Shown here: positions 32,934 to 33,365 of the stretch, piece by piece
Layout: each line of letters starts with the position of its first letter
How positions within the stretch are numbered: the first letter of the stretch is position 1
Source of the DNA: Flavobacteriaceae bacterium
GTDB lineage: Bacteria; Bacteroidota; Bacteroidia; Flavobacteriales; Flavobacteriaceae
Reading direction: 5' to 3'
Assembly: GCA_947456815.1 (NCBI GenBank)
Contig: CANGTL010000030.1
Span: 1-33,365, forward strand
DNA length: 33,365 bases
Program-made: the position numbers and the translations under genes
The notes under the pieces: generated by a model
What the model was told of the DNA's origin: nothing
Seen by the model: only the letters and a program-made list of their open reading frames with translations
Databases searched by the model: none

Positions 32934-33365
32934 TTAAAGCGTTTTCATTTTCTCAACCAGTTCTTTTTCATTTCCGGGTACATAGCCATTTTGGATATGC
33001 ACAATTTCTCCATTCTTGACAACAATTGTATAAGGAATATTTACAATAGACAACGCTCGCTTAAAATCTTGATTGGTGTCCAGCAAAACCTTATAGTCCC
33101 ATCCTTTACCATTTACAAGAGGTTTTACTCGTTTTTGGGTTCTTGAATCGTCAGTAGATATTGCGATAATTTCAAAATTGATGCTTTTTTTCCACTCTTC
33201 TTGTAAATCGTTCATCTCGTCTAATTCGCTAATACAAGGCGTACACCAAGTTGCCCAAAAAGAAAAAACATACAATTTGTCCTTTTCGTTAAAATCGTTC
33301 TTCAAAGAAATTGATTGGCCTTCCAGATTACTTAAACTCAAATTTGGAAGTTGTTTTTGCGCAAA
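32934..33365 (-). CDS. TlpA family thiol-disulfide oxidoreductase, 5'-truncated by window edge
   Basis: 144 codons are visible and the frame stays open to the window edge. The first visible residues, FAQKQLPNL, look like the end of a signal peptide (cleavage after Ala in FAQ), so little mature sequence is missing. The TTG at 33341 is internal and not the start. The redox motif SFWATWCTPC and the cis-Pro segment NIPYTIVV identify a TlpA/ResA-like periplasmic thioredoxin that reduces disulfides. It is 3 bp upstream of the DUF6029 barrel gene, which suggests the barrel disulfide as a possible substrate. Confidence 0.9.
   Translation of the reverse strand, partial: FAQKQLPNLSLSNLEGQSISLKNDFNEKDKLYVFSFWATWCTPCISELDEMNDLQEEWKKSINFEIIAISTDDSRTQKRVKPLVNGKGWDYKVLLDTNQDFKRALSIVNIPYTIVVKNGEIVHIQNGYVPGNEKELVEKMKTL

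Overview
The window looks like chromosomal core and near-core sequence from a Flavobacterium-like member of the Bacteroidota. Four secreted proteins end in a type IX secretion system (T9SS) type A sorting domain. Promoters match the Bacteroidota TAnnTTTG -7 element rather than sigma70 boxes, starts lack clear Shine-Dalgarno sequences, and DUF6029, TlpA, TerB-like and eukaryote-type NrdB proteins are present. Both ends cut genes: ribonuclease E/G on the left and a TlpA-like thioredoxin on the right. I see no phage, insertion sequence, CRISPR array or toxin system.

Layout. 1-4.5 kb: 3' part of rng, tadA (minus), a Cys-rich membrane protein, dxs. 4.5-10.1 kb: two tandem paralogous M36 metalloproteases with PA and T9SS domains (minus). 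10.1-15.9 kb: a minus-strand block nrdB, nrdA, GNAT acetyltransferase, dgt, i.e. dNTP synthesis and turnover. 16.1-18.2 kb: DUF3109 protein (minus), then MarC, a small membrane protein and a reduced FAD protein (plus). 18.3-20.9 kb: a tightly coupled minus-strand operon HupE/UreJ-like protein, dCMP deaminase, S41 protease. 21-24.6 kb: TerB-like gene, fbp (minus), SSAT-like acetyltransferase, aspartate kinase. 24.7-30.5 kb: a secreted thioredoxin-fold protein, a second T9SS cargo and a 1135-residue outer-membrane protein. 30.5-33.4 kb: a Lys/Ala/Glu-repeat protein with a PBCV-type basic adaptor domain, tRNA-Ala(GGC), and a TlpA/DUF6029 pair (minus).

The most interesting signal is non-coding. 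Four intergenic copies of a 61-84 bp repeat (1406-1486, 14579-14639, 22727-22810, 11964-12033) share an outer stem in which one base pair is A-T, C-G, C-G and T-A in the four copies. Each copy also has an inner hairpin of different sequence that still pairs. This indicates selection on, or mobility through, a folded structure. Two further inverted-repeat families also lie in gaps, one flanking fbp and supplying part of its promoter.

Other points of interest are two genes whose -7 element ends only 4 nt before the ATG (possible leaderless mRNAs), a TTG start directly after an in-frame stop codon in the dCMP deaminase/S41 pair, and a DUF6029 barrel whose only two mature cysteines may be substrates of the adjacent TlpA protein. 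All family calls were made by eye without database searches.
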